DNA from: a virus
IMG/VR virus record: IMGVR_UViG_3300021389_001811
Span: 1 to 20,274 of that record
Length of the DNA: 20,274 nucleotides
Direction: 5' to 3' (one strand)
The first letter of the stretch is position 1, and every line of letters starts with the position of its first letter. The notes beneath the pieces are model-generated. The model was not told the DNA's origin, searched no databases, and worked only from the letters and a program-made list of their open reading frames with translations. The translations under genes were made by a program, and so were the position numbers. Below, piece after piece: positions 1 through 6,918 of this stretch.

Positions 1-1
1 G

Positions 2-898
2 AATGCATTAAGAACATTTTTATCTACCATGAAAAACAATAGTAATATTGGTAGAAATCTAAACTTCTTGGTAAGAGATAAAGTAACACAGAAATATCTT
101 GGTGTTATCTGTATGAGTAGTGACTTCCTAGACCTTACACCTAGAGATGAATATATTGGTTGGGAACGAGAAGCCAAGACACAAAGAATGATTAATCATA
201 CTTGCATTGGTAGTACAATTGTACCAATACAGCCGCTTGGATACAACCTGGTTGGTGGGAAACTACTAGCCTTATTATGTTTGAGTAAGACAGTTGAAGA
301 AACCTGGGAACATCAATATAAAGATAAACTAGTAGGTGTTACAACTACAAGTCTATATGGCAAGACAAAGACTATACCATTATCACAGTATGATAGACTA
401 AAACATTGGAAGAAAATGGGTTGGACTGCTGGGTCAGTATCATATGAACCAGAGAAAACAACCAATACCATGATACAACAATGGTTAATGAAGAACCACA
501 CATACAAATACTTTGAATGGTATGTTGCAAAGAAACCTAGTGGTCAGCCTCATAAGAGAGACCATAGAAATAGAAGTAGAGCATTCACATATAGTAAACT
601 AGGCATTGATAAGAAACTACAAAAGTCTGAACATGCCAGAGGTATCTATTTTGGTGAGTTATTTACAAATACAAGAGAATTTTTAAGAGAAGAAACTAAT
701 ACGACAGGTCTGACAAGAGCATTTGACAATTCAGTTGAATCACTTACAGATTTATGGAAGACCAAATATGCTAGAAAACGAATAGCTAGTTTGAAGAAAC
801 AAGACCGAGTTTCAACTGAAACTCATTTCTATGACGATATTATTTTCTTGTCATGGGAAGAAACCAAAGCAAAATATTTACCACAGGTAGGGAGATGA
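2..898 (+). CDS. DUF4338/DruA-like protein, 5' end outside the window (partial)
   Basis: Function unknown. The chain resembles the DUF4338 family, which includes DruA of the Druantia anti-phage system: a YLG strand, then RDEYIGWE, then a long strand-helix segment around GSTIVPIQPLGYNLVGGKLL, then TTTSLYG and a KHWKKMGW motif near the middle. An in-frame ATG lies at 29, but it has no ribosome binding site and the frame stays open to the window edge. The residues before that ATG (LRTFLST) align with the second copy at 15967-17064 (INMISSH), so the true start is almost certainly upstream. The two copies are homologous along most of their length, including a C-terminal W(K/R)xx..A.KR block. The order of elements also recalls GNAT-like folds such as the Mom DNA-modification protein, but I cannot confirm the fold. 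Family call moderately sure; role not known. Confidence 0.6.
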   Translation, partial: NALRTFLSTMKNNSNIGRNLNFLVRDKVTQKYLGVICMSSDFLDLTPRDEYIGWEREAKTQRMINHTCIGSTIVPIQPLGYNLVGGKLLALLCLSKTVEETWEHQYKDKLVGVTTTSLYGKTKTIPLSQYDRLKHWKKMGWTAGSVSYEPEKTTNTMIQQWLMKNHTYKYFEWYVAKKPSGQPHKRDHRNRSRAFTYSKLGIDKKLQKSEHARGIYFGELFTNTREFLREETNTTGLTRAFDNSVESLTDLWKTKYARKRIASLKKQDRVSTETHFYDDIIFLSWEETKAKYLPQVGR

Positions 899-901
899 AC
901 C

Positions 902-1294
902 ATGACTGGACAATTAGAATTAGATTTAGGCGCTCAAAGTAACGAGTCTAATAAATACAAAAAAGTAAGTGACCTTGACATGTATCAAAAGGTTGCTTTA
1001 ACAACGGCAATATATCCGAGAGAACAGGCCATTATCTACCCGACATTGGGGCTGACCGGTGAAGCAGGTGAAGTTGCAAATAAAGTAAAGAAGATAATTA
1101 GAGATGGCTCAAATAGTAAAGATGAAAGATTGGTGCAAGCAATATCCTCTGAAATTGGCGATTGCCTTTGGTATATCGCTGTATTGGCTAGCGATATTGG
1201 TGTTAAGCTTTCCGACATTGCAAGCGATAATCTAGTAAAACTAGAAAAGAGAAAAGAGAAAGGTACTATCCATGGTTCTGGTGACGACAGATGA
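902..1294 (+). CDS. mazG: MazG-like nucleotide pyrophosphohydrolase
   Basis: A single-domain all-alpha NTP pyrophosphohydrolase of 130 residues. These enzymes hydrolyse NTPs or (d)NTP-like nucleotides to monophosphate and pyrophosphate. The metal-binding signature is visible: E54 and E57 in GLTGEAGEVANK, and E84 and D87 in SSEIGDCLWY, the paired ExxE/ExxD layout of the family. About 25 N-terminal residues precede the domain. A GGGAG ribosome binding site lies just before the ATG, inside the end of the upstream gene, and the stop overlaps the next start as ATGA, so translation is probably coupled. MazG is a common auxiliary gene in marine T4-like phages, where it has been proposed to alter host nucleotide or alarmone pools; the true substrate here is unknown. 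Confidence 0.88.
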   Translation: MTGQLELDLGAQSNESNKYKKVSDLDMYQKVALTTAIYPREQAIIYPTLGLTGEAGEVANKVKKIIRDGSNSKDERLVQAISSEIGDCLWYIAVLASDIGVKLSDIASDNLVKLEKRKEKGTIHGSGDDR

Positions 1295-2052
1295 AAGTCG
1301 TAATCATAACAGGTGGATTTGACCCTATTCATTCAGGACATTTAGAATATATGATATGCGCCAAGGCTCTTGGTGATGTATTAGTGGTTGGTTTGAACTC
1401 AGATAAGTGGTTAGAAAGAAAAAAAGGACAAGCTTTCTTACCATACTATGAGAGAGAACAGGTGTTATTGAATACCAAGAGTGTCGATAATGTTATTGGT
1501 TTTGATGATGATGATGACTCAGCCATAGACGCAATTCTAAAAGTACAACATTTCTACCCTAATGCAGAAATCATATTTGCAAATGGTGGCGATAGAAACA
1601 AACAAAACATACCAGAATTAGACATGTTCAAAGGTACAAATGTACAGTTTGTATTTGGTGTTGGTGGCTCTAAAAGAAATTCATCTAGTGCAATACTAGA
1701 AAAATGGACAAATACACATACAGAGAGGCCATGGGGGTACTATAAAGTCTTACACAATGAGATGAATGTAGTAAAGGTCAAAGAACTGGTAGTTATGCCA
1801 GGTCAAAGGTTGTCTATGCAAAGACATGAAAATAGGTCAGAGCATTGGTTCATATCAAAAGGTACAGCCACCGTGTACACTTTAGATAGTAGTACAGATG
1901 TTGAACTACATGGTGAGTACAATAAGTTTGATAATCTACACATTGCTCGAGGAGATTGGCACCAACTAGCCAATGAGGGCGAATCACCATTGAAAATTTT
2001 AGAGATTCAGTACGGCGAATCGTGTTCCGAAGAGGATATTGAGCGAAAATAG
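1291..2052 (+). CDS. Nucleotidyltransferase (HxGH type) fused to ManC-like cupin domain
   Basis: A 253-residue two-domain protein. Residues 1 to about 135 are a cytidylyltransferase-type nucleotidyltransferase of the RfaE/TagD kind: GGFDPIHSGH carries the HxGH motif (H14, H17), which handles the nucleotide phosphates. Residues about 145 to 250 match the C-terminal cupin of GDP-mannose pyrophosphorylase/type II mannose-6-phosphate isomerase: ERPWG, then PGQRLSMQRHENRSEHW with H179 and H185, then RGDWHQL and ILEIQYG. The ManC catalytic N-domain is absent, replaced by the HxGH domain. The likely job is making or remodelling an activated sugar for glycan or surface modification; the substrate is inference. 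It overlaps mazG by 4 nt and ends the run before a new promoter. No frameshift separates the domains, so this reads as a true fusion. Confidence 0.8.
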   Translation: MKVVIITGGFDPIHSGHLEYMICAKALGDVLVVGLNSDKWLERKKGQAFLPYYEREQVLLNTKSVDNVIGFDDDDDSAIDAILKVQHFYPNAEIIFANGGDRNKQNIPELDMFKGTNVQFVFGVGGSKRNSSSAILEKWTNTHTERPWGYYKVLHNEMNVVKVKELVVMPGQRLSMQRHENRSEHWFISKGTATVYTLDSSTDVELHGEYNKFDNLHIARGDWHQLANEGESPLKILEIQYGESCSEEDIERK

Positions 2053-2086
2053 CTGCGACAAACACGCTTTTATTTTGTGTGTATTC

Positions 2087-2106
2087 GGAAACCGTTACCA
2101 GGTAAC
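2087..2106. repeat. Palindromic operator-like site, copy 1
   Basis: GGAAACCGTTACCAGGTAAC, whose last 13 bases (2094-2106) are the near-perfect palindrome GTTACC-A-GGTAAC. It is followed by two eight-base A-tracts (2107-2114 and 2119-2126) and, 32 nt on, by the -35 box at 2139. The same 20-mer with one change stands at 4535-4554 in the same setting. No T-run follows, so it is not an intrinsic terminator. An operator or activator site next to an UP-like A-rich element is the best reading; the binding protein is unknown. Confidence 0.7.
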
Positions 2107-2138
2107 AAAAAAAACTTTAAAAAAAAGCGAATAAACGC

Positions 2139-2167
2139 TTGACTTTTGATTAAAGTACCTGTAGGAT
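2139..2167 (+). promoter_or_regulatory. Sigma70-type promoter for the vWA/metallopeptidase gene
   Basis: TTGACT (2139-2144), 17-bp spacer, TAGGAT (2162-2167). A-tracts at 2107-2126 could act as an UP element. The spacer ends in CCTG, exactly as at the sister promoter at 4588. The predicted transcript starts near 2174 and has a leader of about 26 nt. Confidence 0.75.
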
Positions 2168-2199
2168 GGACACATATGATGAAAAAGGACACAAACACT

Positions 2200-4506
2200 A
2201 TGACACTAAATCTTGAAGTTAAATCAAATCTAGCAAAATTACTTGCTAACGAAAATATTACAATTCAACACAACAAAGTTAAGACGGCTTCTTTTGATGT
2301 TAAGAACCGTGTATTAACTTTACCATTATTCAAACAAAAATCTGGTGATGTGTACGATATGCTTATCGCTCACGAATGTGCCCATGCTCTTTGGACTCCC
2401 TATGAAGAATGGCAAGGTATTGATAATGATGAGTTAAGGTCATATGTTAATGTGTTAGAAGATTGTAGAATTGATTTATTAATTCAAGCAAAATATCCTG
2501 GTGTTGTGACTAACTACAAAAATGGTTTTGATATATTAGAAAAGCAAAACTTCTTTGGTATTTCTGGTAGAGATATCAATAAAGAATTTATGATTATTGA
2601 CAAAATTAATCTAAGGTCTAAGTCATTACAAAGATTACCTTTTGATTTCAGCAAACAAGATAACGAATGGTTATCTAAAGTTGACGCTTTAGTTACCTTT
2701 GATGATGTACTTGTTCTTGCAAAAGAGATGTTAGAGTGGCAAAAAGAACAAGTTGAGCAGATGAAAAAACTGCCTGACTTTGATAATCATGTTCTTGCAA
2801 AATCTTATGGTCTTGATGATGATGACTTTGATGATGAAGATGAATTTGATAATGATGAGAATGGTTATGGTAATTCTTCAGACGCTGAACAAAATGATGA
2901 CCTTGATGATGAAAAAAATGACTTCAATAATTTTGGTGACCAAAAAGCAGATGATGAAAAAGATTCTAATAAGTCTGGTTCTGGTTCAGATAGTAACTCT
3001 GACAAAGTAGAAGAAACTAAAGATAAAGAAAAAGCAAATGCTTATGCCAAAGGTAGAGGCGGCGATGGTTTCATAGAGAAGCCATTGAAAGCAATTACAG
3101 ATGAGGCCTATACTCAAAAGCAAGAAGAATTACAAGACAAAAAAGCTAAAGGTTACAGATACGGTAAGATACCTACTCCAAATCTTGACAATCTTAGTTG
3201 TTTGACTTCTTGGAAAACTTTCTTAAAAGATATGGAAGCATATAAACTGAAAGCATTAAGAGAATATGGTACTACTAAAGGTTACTTAAAATGGTTAGAT
3301 AATTCATACAAAAATTTCACTAAAGAAAACAAGAAAACTGTTATGTATCTTGTAAAAGAATTTGAGATGAAGAAAGCTGCTACTGCTTATAAGAGAGCAA
3401 GTACAGATAAAACTGGTATTATTGACCCATTAAAACTGCCTTCTTACCAATACAACGAAGACATATTCAAAAAGTTAACAATCATTCCTGATGGCAAAAA
3501 TCATGGTATGATGATGTTACTTGATTGGTCAGGTTCAATGAGTGATGTACTTATGAATACTGTAAAACAATTAATCAACCTTGTTGAGTTTTGTAGAAAA
3601 GTTAATATACCTTTTGAAGTTTACTTCTTTACTAGTGAGAGAGGTTATTCAGAGGTTGAAAGAAAAGGTTGGTCTACTAATGTTGGTGAATACCAAATGG
3701 ATAATTTCAATCTTGTAAATTGTATTAGTCACAGAATGAATAAAAAACAATCTGACCTTGCAATGAAAACTATGTATCATATGGCACATTACTTTAATGA
3801 CAGATATACAAATAGTAGATACATGAGTAAATATAATAATCCTGATGATTATGATTATTCTCAACATGACAGTTATGGCATACCAAGTCAATACTATCTT
3901 GGTAATACACCATTGAATGAGTCTTTAATTTACATAAACAAATTAATTCCAATGTTTACTAAAAAGTATGGCATTGAGAAGTTAACTTTTATCACACTTA
4001 CAGATGGTGCTGGTAATTATTGTAGAGGTAAAATCATTGGTGCTGGTGACCCATATAGTGATGAAGAATACAATAAAACAAATGTTTATCAAATTGGTAA
4101 ATCTAAATTTACTAATGATTATGGTAGAGATATGACCGTCAACCTACTTGACCACATTAAGAAAACACACAAGTGTAATGTGATTGGTTTCTATGTTGTT
4201 AAAAGAATTAGAAAGTGGGACTTAGAACAATATATCGACTACAAAGATTGGAATGATAAAGAAATTAAATATGCTAAGATGAGAAAGGAAATGACTAAAG
4301 ATAAAGCAGTAGCTGTTAATCACAAAGGTTATGATAAATTCTTTATCTTAGATGGTAAAAAACTTGGTGTAGAAAACTTTGAAATGAATGATGTTGAAGT
4401 TAAAAAAGGTACACCGTCAGAATTCAAAAGAATATTTGGTAAATCAATGGCGAATCGTCTGGTTTCCAGAGTTGTTTTGAACAAATTTATCAAGGAGGTT
4501 GCTTAA
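2200..4506 (+). CDS. CobT-like protein: HExxH metallopeptidase domain plus vWA domain
   Basis: A 768-residue multidomain protein. Near the N-terminus HECAH (H58, E59, H62) followed by LEDCRID (E87, D88) forms a zinc-metallopeptidase-like site. Residues of roughly 205 to 285 are a low-complexity, strongly acidic linker rich in Asp. The C-terminal part is a vWA domain with the metal-ion-dependent adhesion site DWSGS (D442, S444, S446) and a later TDG (D602). This layout fits the CobT-like partner of the downstream CobS-like AAA+ ATPase; such AAA+/vWA pairs remodel or load protein substrates. The classical cobalt-chelatase role is doubtful in a phage. I chose ATG 2200, not the in-frame TTG at 2146, because the latter lies inside the promoter; AAAGGA at 2184-2189 is the ribosome binding site. 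Confidence 0.8.
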   Translation: MTLNLEVKSNLAKLLANENITIQHNKVKTASFDVKNRVLTLPLFKQKSGDVYDMLIAHECAHALWTPYEEWQGIDNDELRSYVNVLEDCRIDLLIQAKYPGVVTNYKNGFDILEKQNFFGISGRDINKEFMIIDKINLRSKSLQRLPFDFSKQDNEWLSKVDALVTFDDVLVLAKEMLEWQKEQVEQMKKLPDFDNHVLAKSYGLDDDDFDDEDEFDNDENGYGNSSDAEQNDDLDDEKNDFNNFGDQKADDEKDSNKSGSGSDSNSDKVEETKDKEKANAYAKGRGGDGFIEKPLKAITDEAYTQKQEELQDKKAKGYRYGKIPTPNLDNLSCLTSWKTFLKDMEAYKLKALREYGTTKGYLKWLDNSYKNFTKENKKTVMYLVKEFEMKKAATAYKRASTDKTGIIDPLKLPSYQYNEDIFKKLTIIPDGKNHGMMMLLDWSGSMSDVLMNTVKQLINLVEFCRKVNIPFEVYFFTSERGYSEVERKGWSTNVGEYQMDNFNLVNCISHRMNKKQSDLAMKTMYHMAHYFNDRYTNSRYMSKYNNPDDYDYSQHDSYGIPSQYYLGNTPLNESLIYINKLIPMFTKKYGIEKLTFITLTDGAGNYCRGKIIGAGDPYSDEEYNKTNVYQIGKSKFTNDYGRDMTVNLLDHIKKTHKCNVIGFYVVKRIRKWDLEQYIDYKDWNDKEIKYAKMRKEMTKDKAVAVNHKGYDKFFILDGKKLGVENFEMNDVEVKKGTPSEFKRIFGKSMANRLVSRVVLNKFIKEVA

Positions 4507-4534
4507 AAAATGGCAATTAATTTGATAGATGTTA

Positions 4535-4554
4535 GGAAACCGTTACCTGGTAAC
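4535..4554. repeat. Palindromic operator-like site, copy 2
   Basis: GGAAACCGTTACCTGGTAAC, differing from copy 1 (2087-2106) only at the palindrome centre (T for A). It is followed by A-tracts of eight (4556-4563) and seven (4568-4574) bases separated by GTTG, where copy 1 has CTTT. The -35 box of the cobS promoter starts 33 nt downstream. The match of sequence, spacing and setting argues for a shared regulator. Confidence 0.7.
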
Positions 4555-4587
4555 GAAAAAAAAGTTGAAAAAAAGAACATTATATGG

Positions 4588-4616
4588 TTGCCTTTTACAA
4601 AAAAGGCCTGTATAAT
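4588..4616 (+). promoter_or_regulatory. Sigma70-type promoter for the cobS-like gene
   Basis: TTGCCT (4588-4593), 17-bp spacer ending in CCTG, perfect TATAAT (4611-4616). Transcription should start near 4623. The leader carries GAAAGGACAAATACACTATG, closely matching the leader of the vWA gene at 2181-2202. Confidence 0.85.
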
Positions 4617-4652
4617 ATACCTATATTAATAATGAGAAAGGACAAATACACT

Positions 4653-5882
4653 ATGTTAAACACTAAACAACAAGAATTCGTAGATTACGCTGTAGAGAAA
4701 TTCGGCACTAACGAATTGACAACTGCTGAACTGAAAGAAGCTAATGCTCATTTCGGTTGCAAGTATGCCCCACAATGGCTAATCAAAAATGCCGACTACA
4801 AAGTTGGTAAATCAACATTCAGGTTACCTACTGAAGCCAATCAGGTTTCAACTGCCTCTACTATAAAGGCGTCTGTACCTGAAACTGAAAAAGTTTTGAC
4901 TACTAAAGCACCTGAAACTGCTACAGTATCAGAAGCTGCTTATGTAGTTTCATCTTTAACTGGCGACATTGTTCCTAAAAAGGATCCTGTGTTCGTTTCA
5001 TTTGGTAATTATCCTGATGTAAAATCAATTATCAAATCTAAGATGTTCTATCCTGTATTCATTACTGGTTTATCTGGTAATGGTAAAACTATGGGTGTTA
5101 CTCAAGCATGTGCTGAGAATAAAAGAGAACTGATTAGAGTTAACATTACTATCGAAACAGATGAAGATGATTTGTTAGGTGGTTACAGACTTAAAGACGG
5201 TCAAACTGTATGGCAAAACGGTCCAGTTATCGAAGCCATGGAGAGAGGCGCTGTGCTTCTTCTTGATGAGATTGACTTAGCGTCTAACAAGATTATGTGT
5301 TTACAACCTATCTTGGAAGGCTCTGGTGTCTTTGTTAAAAAGATTAACAGATTTGTAAAACCTGCCAATGGTTTCAATGTTGTTGCTACTGCCAATACAA
5401 AAGGTCAAGGTAGTGATGACGGTAAATTTATCGGTACTAATGTTCTTAACGAGGCGTTCCTTGAAAGGTTCCCAATTACTTTTGAACAAAGTTATCCAAG
5501 TGTTGCTATCGAGCAAAAAATCTTGATGTCAACTTACAAGAATTCAACTGGTAAATCAGATGATGATTTCTGTAAGAAGTTGGTAACTTGGGCTGATGTA
5601 ATCAGAAAGACCTACTTTGATGGTGGTGTTGATGAGATTATATCAACTAGAAGATTAGTCCACATCATTCAAGCGTATGCTATCTTTGGTAAAAAGATGA
5701 AAGCGGTTGAAGTCTGTACAAACAGATTTGATGATGATACAAAGAATTCATTTATTGAATTATATACAAAGGTTGACGCTGGCGCTACTGCTGAGCAGAT
5801 AAGCGAAGAAGCTAGACAAGCGGATATAACTTCACAAATGGATGACAATGATAGTGAGTCAGATGACGATAGCGCCATCTAA
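4653..5882 (+). CDS. cobS: CobS-like AAA+ ATPase (MoxR/CobS type)
   Basis: A 409-residue AAA+ ATPase. Walker A is GLSGNGKT (139-146, K145), and Walker B is LLLDEID with D205 and E206; ATANTKGQGSDDG and LERF downstream fit sensor 1 and the arginine-finger region of CobS/MoxR ATPases. About 110 N-terminal residues, partly Thr/Ala-rich, precede the ATPase core, and the tail is acidic (DDNDSESDDDS). CobS homologues are a hallmark auxiliary gene of marine T4-like phages; annotation as cobalamin biosynthesis is historical. With the adjacent vWA/metallopeptidase protein it likely forms an ATPase-vWA complex. ATG 4653 is chosen over the ATG at 4584 because the latter overlaps the -35 box; AAAGGA lies 9 to 14 nt upstream of the chosen start. 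A strong terminator follows. Confidence 0.85.
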   Translation: MLNTKQQEFVDYAVEKFGTNELTTAELKEANAHFGCKYAPQWLIKNADYKVGKSTFRLPTEANQVSTASTIKASVPETEKVLTTKAPETATVSEAAYVVSSLTGDIVPKKDPVFVSFGNYPDVKSIIKSKMFYPVFITGLSGNGKTMGVTQACAENKRELIRVNITIETDEDDLLGGYRLKDGQTVWQNGPVIEAMERGAVLLLDEIDLASNKIMCLQPILEGSGVFVKKINRFVKPANGFNVVATANTKGQGSDDGKFIGTNVLNEAFLERFPITFEQSYPSVAIEQKILMSTYKNSTGKSDDDFCKKLVTWADVIRKTYFDGGVDEIISTRRLVHIIQAYAIFGKKMKAVEVCTNRFDDDTKNSFIELYTKVDAGATAEQISEEARQADITSQMDDNDSESDDDSAI

Positions 5883-5908
5883 ATCTATCAATCATAGTGT
5901 AAGTCCTT

Positions 5909-5937
5909 GGTGGAGGGGTAGTGCCCTCCACCTTTTT
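5909..5937 (+). terminator. Intrinsic terminator after cobS
   Basis: Perfect 9-bp stem GGTGGAGGG (5909-5917) with CCCTCCACC (5924-5932), six-base loop, then TTTTT (5933-5937). It sits 27 nt after the cobS stop and closes that unit. Confidence 0.92.
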
Positions 5938-5965
5938 ACACTACAACTTAATAATGAGGAATGTG

Positions 5966-6256
5966 ATGACTAAAAAAGTTAAAAAACCAAGCGACTATTC
6001 AATTAGTCAAAAAGTTGGTGTTGATAATAAAGAACCAGTTAAGAACTTAATGGAACAAATTTATGGCAATAAAGAAGACCATGATTTTAATAAAATGTTC
6101 TCTGGTATGATTTCGGTAATTGAAGAGAATAATCTTACTGACAAAGTAAAACATCAGGTGGTAATTGCACCTAAAAAGAAAACATTGAGTTTAAAAGAAA
6201 TACAATTAGAAGCATTGAAAAAAGAAGTAAGTCAATTAAGGAAGGAGGTAAATTAA
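5966..6256 (+). CDS. Small basic protein of unknown function upstream of bS21
   Basis: I do not recognise this 96-residue protein. It starts with a Lys-rich stretch (MTKKVKKPSDYS). The last 30 residues are Lys/Glu-rich with a leucine-spaced pattern (LKEIQLEALKKEVSQL) that looks like a short coiled coil. ATG 5966 is chosen because GAGGA ends 5 nt before it; an upstream in-frame GTG at 5921 lies inside the terminator arm and cannot be the start. The stop at 6254-6256 directly abuts the bS21 start, and the strong ribosome binding site for bS21 is embedded in its last codons, so the two are probably translated together. No clear promoter is visible between the terminator and this gene. A structural or ribosome-associated role cannot be told apart from sequence. 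Confidence 0.6.
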   Translation: MTKKVKKPSDYSISQKVGVDNKEPVKNLMEQIYGNKEDHDFNKMFSGMISVIEENNLTDKVKHQVVIAPKKKTLSLKEIQLEALKKEVSQLRKEVN

Positions 6257-6460
6257 TTGAGTATAACTGTAGAAGTTAGAGGCGGTAACCTTGAAAAAGC
6301 TATGAGAGTTTTGAAGAAAAAGGTTATGAAAGAGGGTATTGTAAAAGAGTTAAGAGCTAGACAATACTATCAAAAACCGTCAGAAATAAAGAGGGAAAAG
6401 AAAAAAGAAGGCATAAAGAATTACAAAAAGAAGATGAAAAAACTGGAACAGGAAAGATAG
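6257..6460 (+). CDS. rpsU: Ribosomal protein bS21 homologue
   Basis: A 67-residue homologue of small-subunit protein bS21. The diagnostic core is clear: ITVEVRGGNLEKAMRVLKKK, then ELRARQYYQKPSEIKREKKK, matching the EVRRREFYEKP segment and basic tail of bacterial bS21. Cellular bS21 sits near the mRNA exit/anti-Shine-Dalgarno region of the 30S subunit. bS21 is among the ribosomal proteins most often carried by phages, including marine ones. The start is TTG, preceded 7 nt upstream by a near-perfect AAGGAGGT at 6242-6249, the strongest ribosome binding site I saw in the window. A phage copy could replace or compete with host bS21 to favour phage mRNAs; that role is inference. The following stretch is non-coding and GC-rich. 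Confidence 0.93.
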   Translation: MSITVEVRGGNLEKAMRVLKKKVMKEGIVKELRARQYYQKPSEIKREKKKEGIKNYKKKMKKLEQER

Positions 6461-6500
6461 AATTCCATGCCTGTGCTTATAATATGAATAAATAGTGATA

Positions 6501-6800
6501 CCAGGCAACTCGTAAGACCTGGGGCGTGGAGGGTAGCTTGACCCATGCATACGCAGAATTACAAGCCGCAGTTAGGTGGTTCTGAGATAACAAAACCACC
6601 ACCTAATTCGGGCTCATTGGTCTTCGTAGCACTACGGTGATAGGCTTAGTAAGATAAGTTAGTATAATGAGGGTGAGACCTACCTCAGCCCACCAAAATT
6701 TAGGGGCGCTAGCGTTAACCTGAATGTGTTTGTTTGGCATTTGCGCCTGGTTCAACACTCAAAAGAACTTAAGCTGCGGCTCGATTTTGGTAGTTTTTTA
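6501..6800 (+). ncRNA. Probable structured RNA of unknown family
   Basis: The interval 6461-6918 has no credible gene. By hand count 6501-6780 is about 49% G+C, against about 32% in nearby coding sequence. It holds a chain of helices: CCAGG/CCTGG (6501-6522); GCGT and GGGT with ACCC and ACGC (6524-6554); a perfect 9-bp stem TTAGGTGGT/ACCACCTAA (6572-6606); CGTA/TACG with loop GCAC (6625-6636); and pairings CTCATT/AATGAG (6613-6618 with 6666-6671) and GGTCT/AGACC (6619-6623 with 6676-6680) that would form a pseudoknot. A TATAAT lies at 6478-6483 but without a good -35. I could not fit tmRNA, RNase P RNA, a tRNA or a known riboswitch. Strand is assumed from the genes around it; ends are approximate. 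Confidence 0.6.
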
Positions 6801-6827
6801 TAGCCTCTAATATACAAAAAACTACCA
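6788..6827. repeat. Long inverted repeat, 12-bp stem
   Basis: TGGTAGTTTTTT (6788-6799) pairs perfectly with AAAAAACTACCA (6816-6827) across a 16-nt loop. It closes the GC-rich region on its right. The T-run is inside the left arm and no T-run follows the hairpin, so it is not a classical intrinsic terminator on either strand; it may fold the 3' end of the proposed RNA. Confidence 0.75.
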
Positions 6828-6852
6828 CTTGAAATATGAAATATAATGACTA

Positions 6853-6860
6853 TATAAATA
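6853..6860 (+). promoter_or_regulatory. T4-type late promoter for hsp20
   Basis: TATAAATA, an exact match to the T4 late promoter consensus recognised by the gp55 sigma factor, 58 nt before the hsp20 ATG in non-coding DNA. A weaker sigma70 reading is also possible: TTGAAA at 6829-6834 with TATATA at 6851-6856 (16-bp spacer). Late expression is the simplest interpretation. Confidence 0.6.
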
Positions 6861-6918
6861 ACTATGATATGCTCATAAGAGGTATCAAACATTAACTTGC
6901 TTAAAAAAGGAGATTAAA

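Noticed and set aside
2146-2199. Upstream TTG start for the vWA protein
   Set aside because: It lies inside the promoter spacer; the leader and ribosome binding site point to ATG 2200.
2780-3010. Met/Leu-rich frame within the vWA gene
   Set aside because: Frame-shifted shadow of the Asp-rich GAT repeat; the real gene continues in the other frame.
2094-4554. Reading the GTTACCWGGTAAC palindromes as terminators
   Set aside because: The stem is only 6 bp and is followed by A-tracts, not T-runs, on the + strand.
4584-4652. Upstream ATG start for the CobS-like protein
   Set aside because: It overlaps the -35 and -10 boxes; the transcript starts near 4623 and ATG 4653 has the ribosome binding site.
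5921-5965. GTG start for the small protein before bS21
   Set aside because: The codon is part of the loop and arm of a strong intrinsic terminator; ATG 5966 has a proper ribosome binding site.
6545-6640. Short ATG frame of about 31 codons inside the GC-rich region
   Set aside because: No ribosome binding site, overlaps the strongest hairpins, and Pro/Gly-rich content unlike the phage's proteins.
6501-6780. tmRNA, one-piece or permuted two-piece, suggested by CCCACCA followed closely by GGGGCGC
   Set aside because: The would-be acceptor strands do not pair beyond three or four bases, no TTCRA T-arm precedes the CCA, and no tag frame ending in AA is found.
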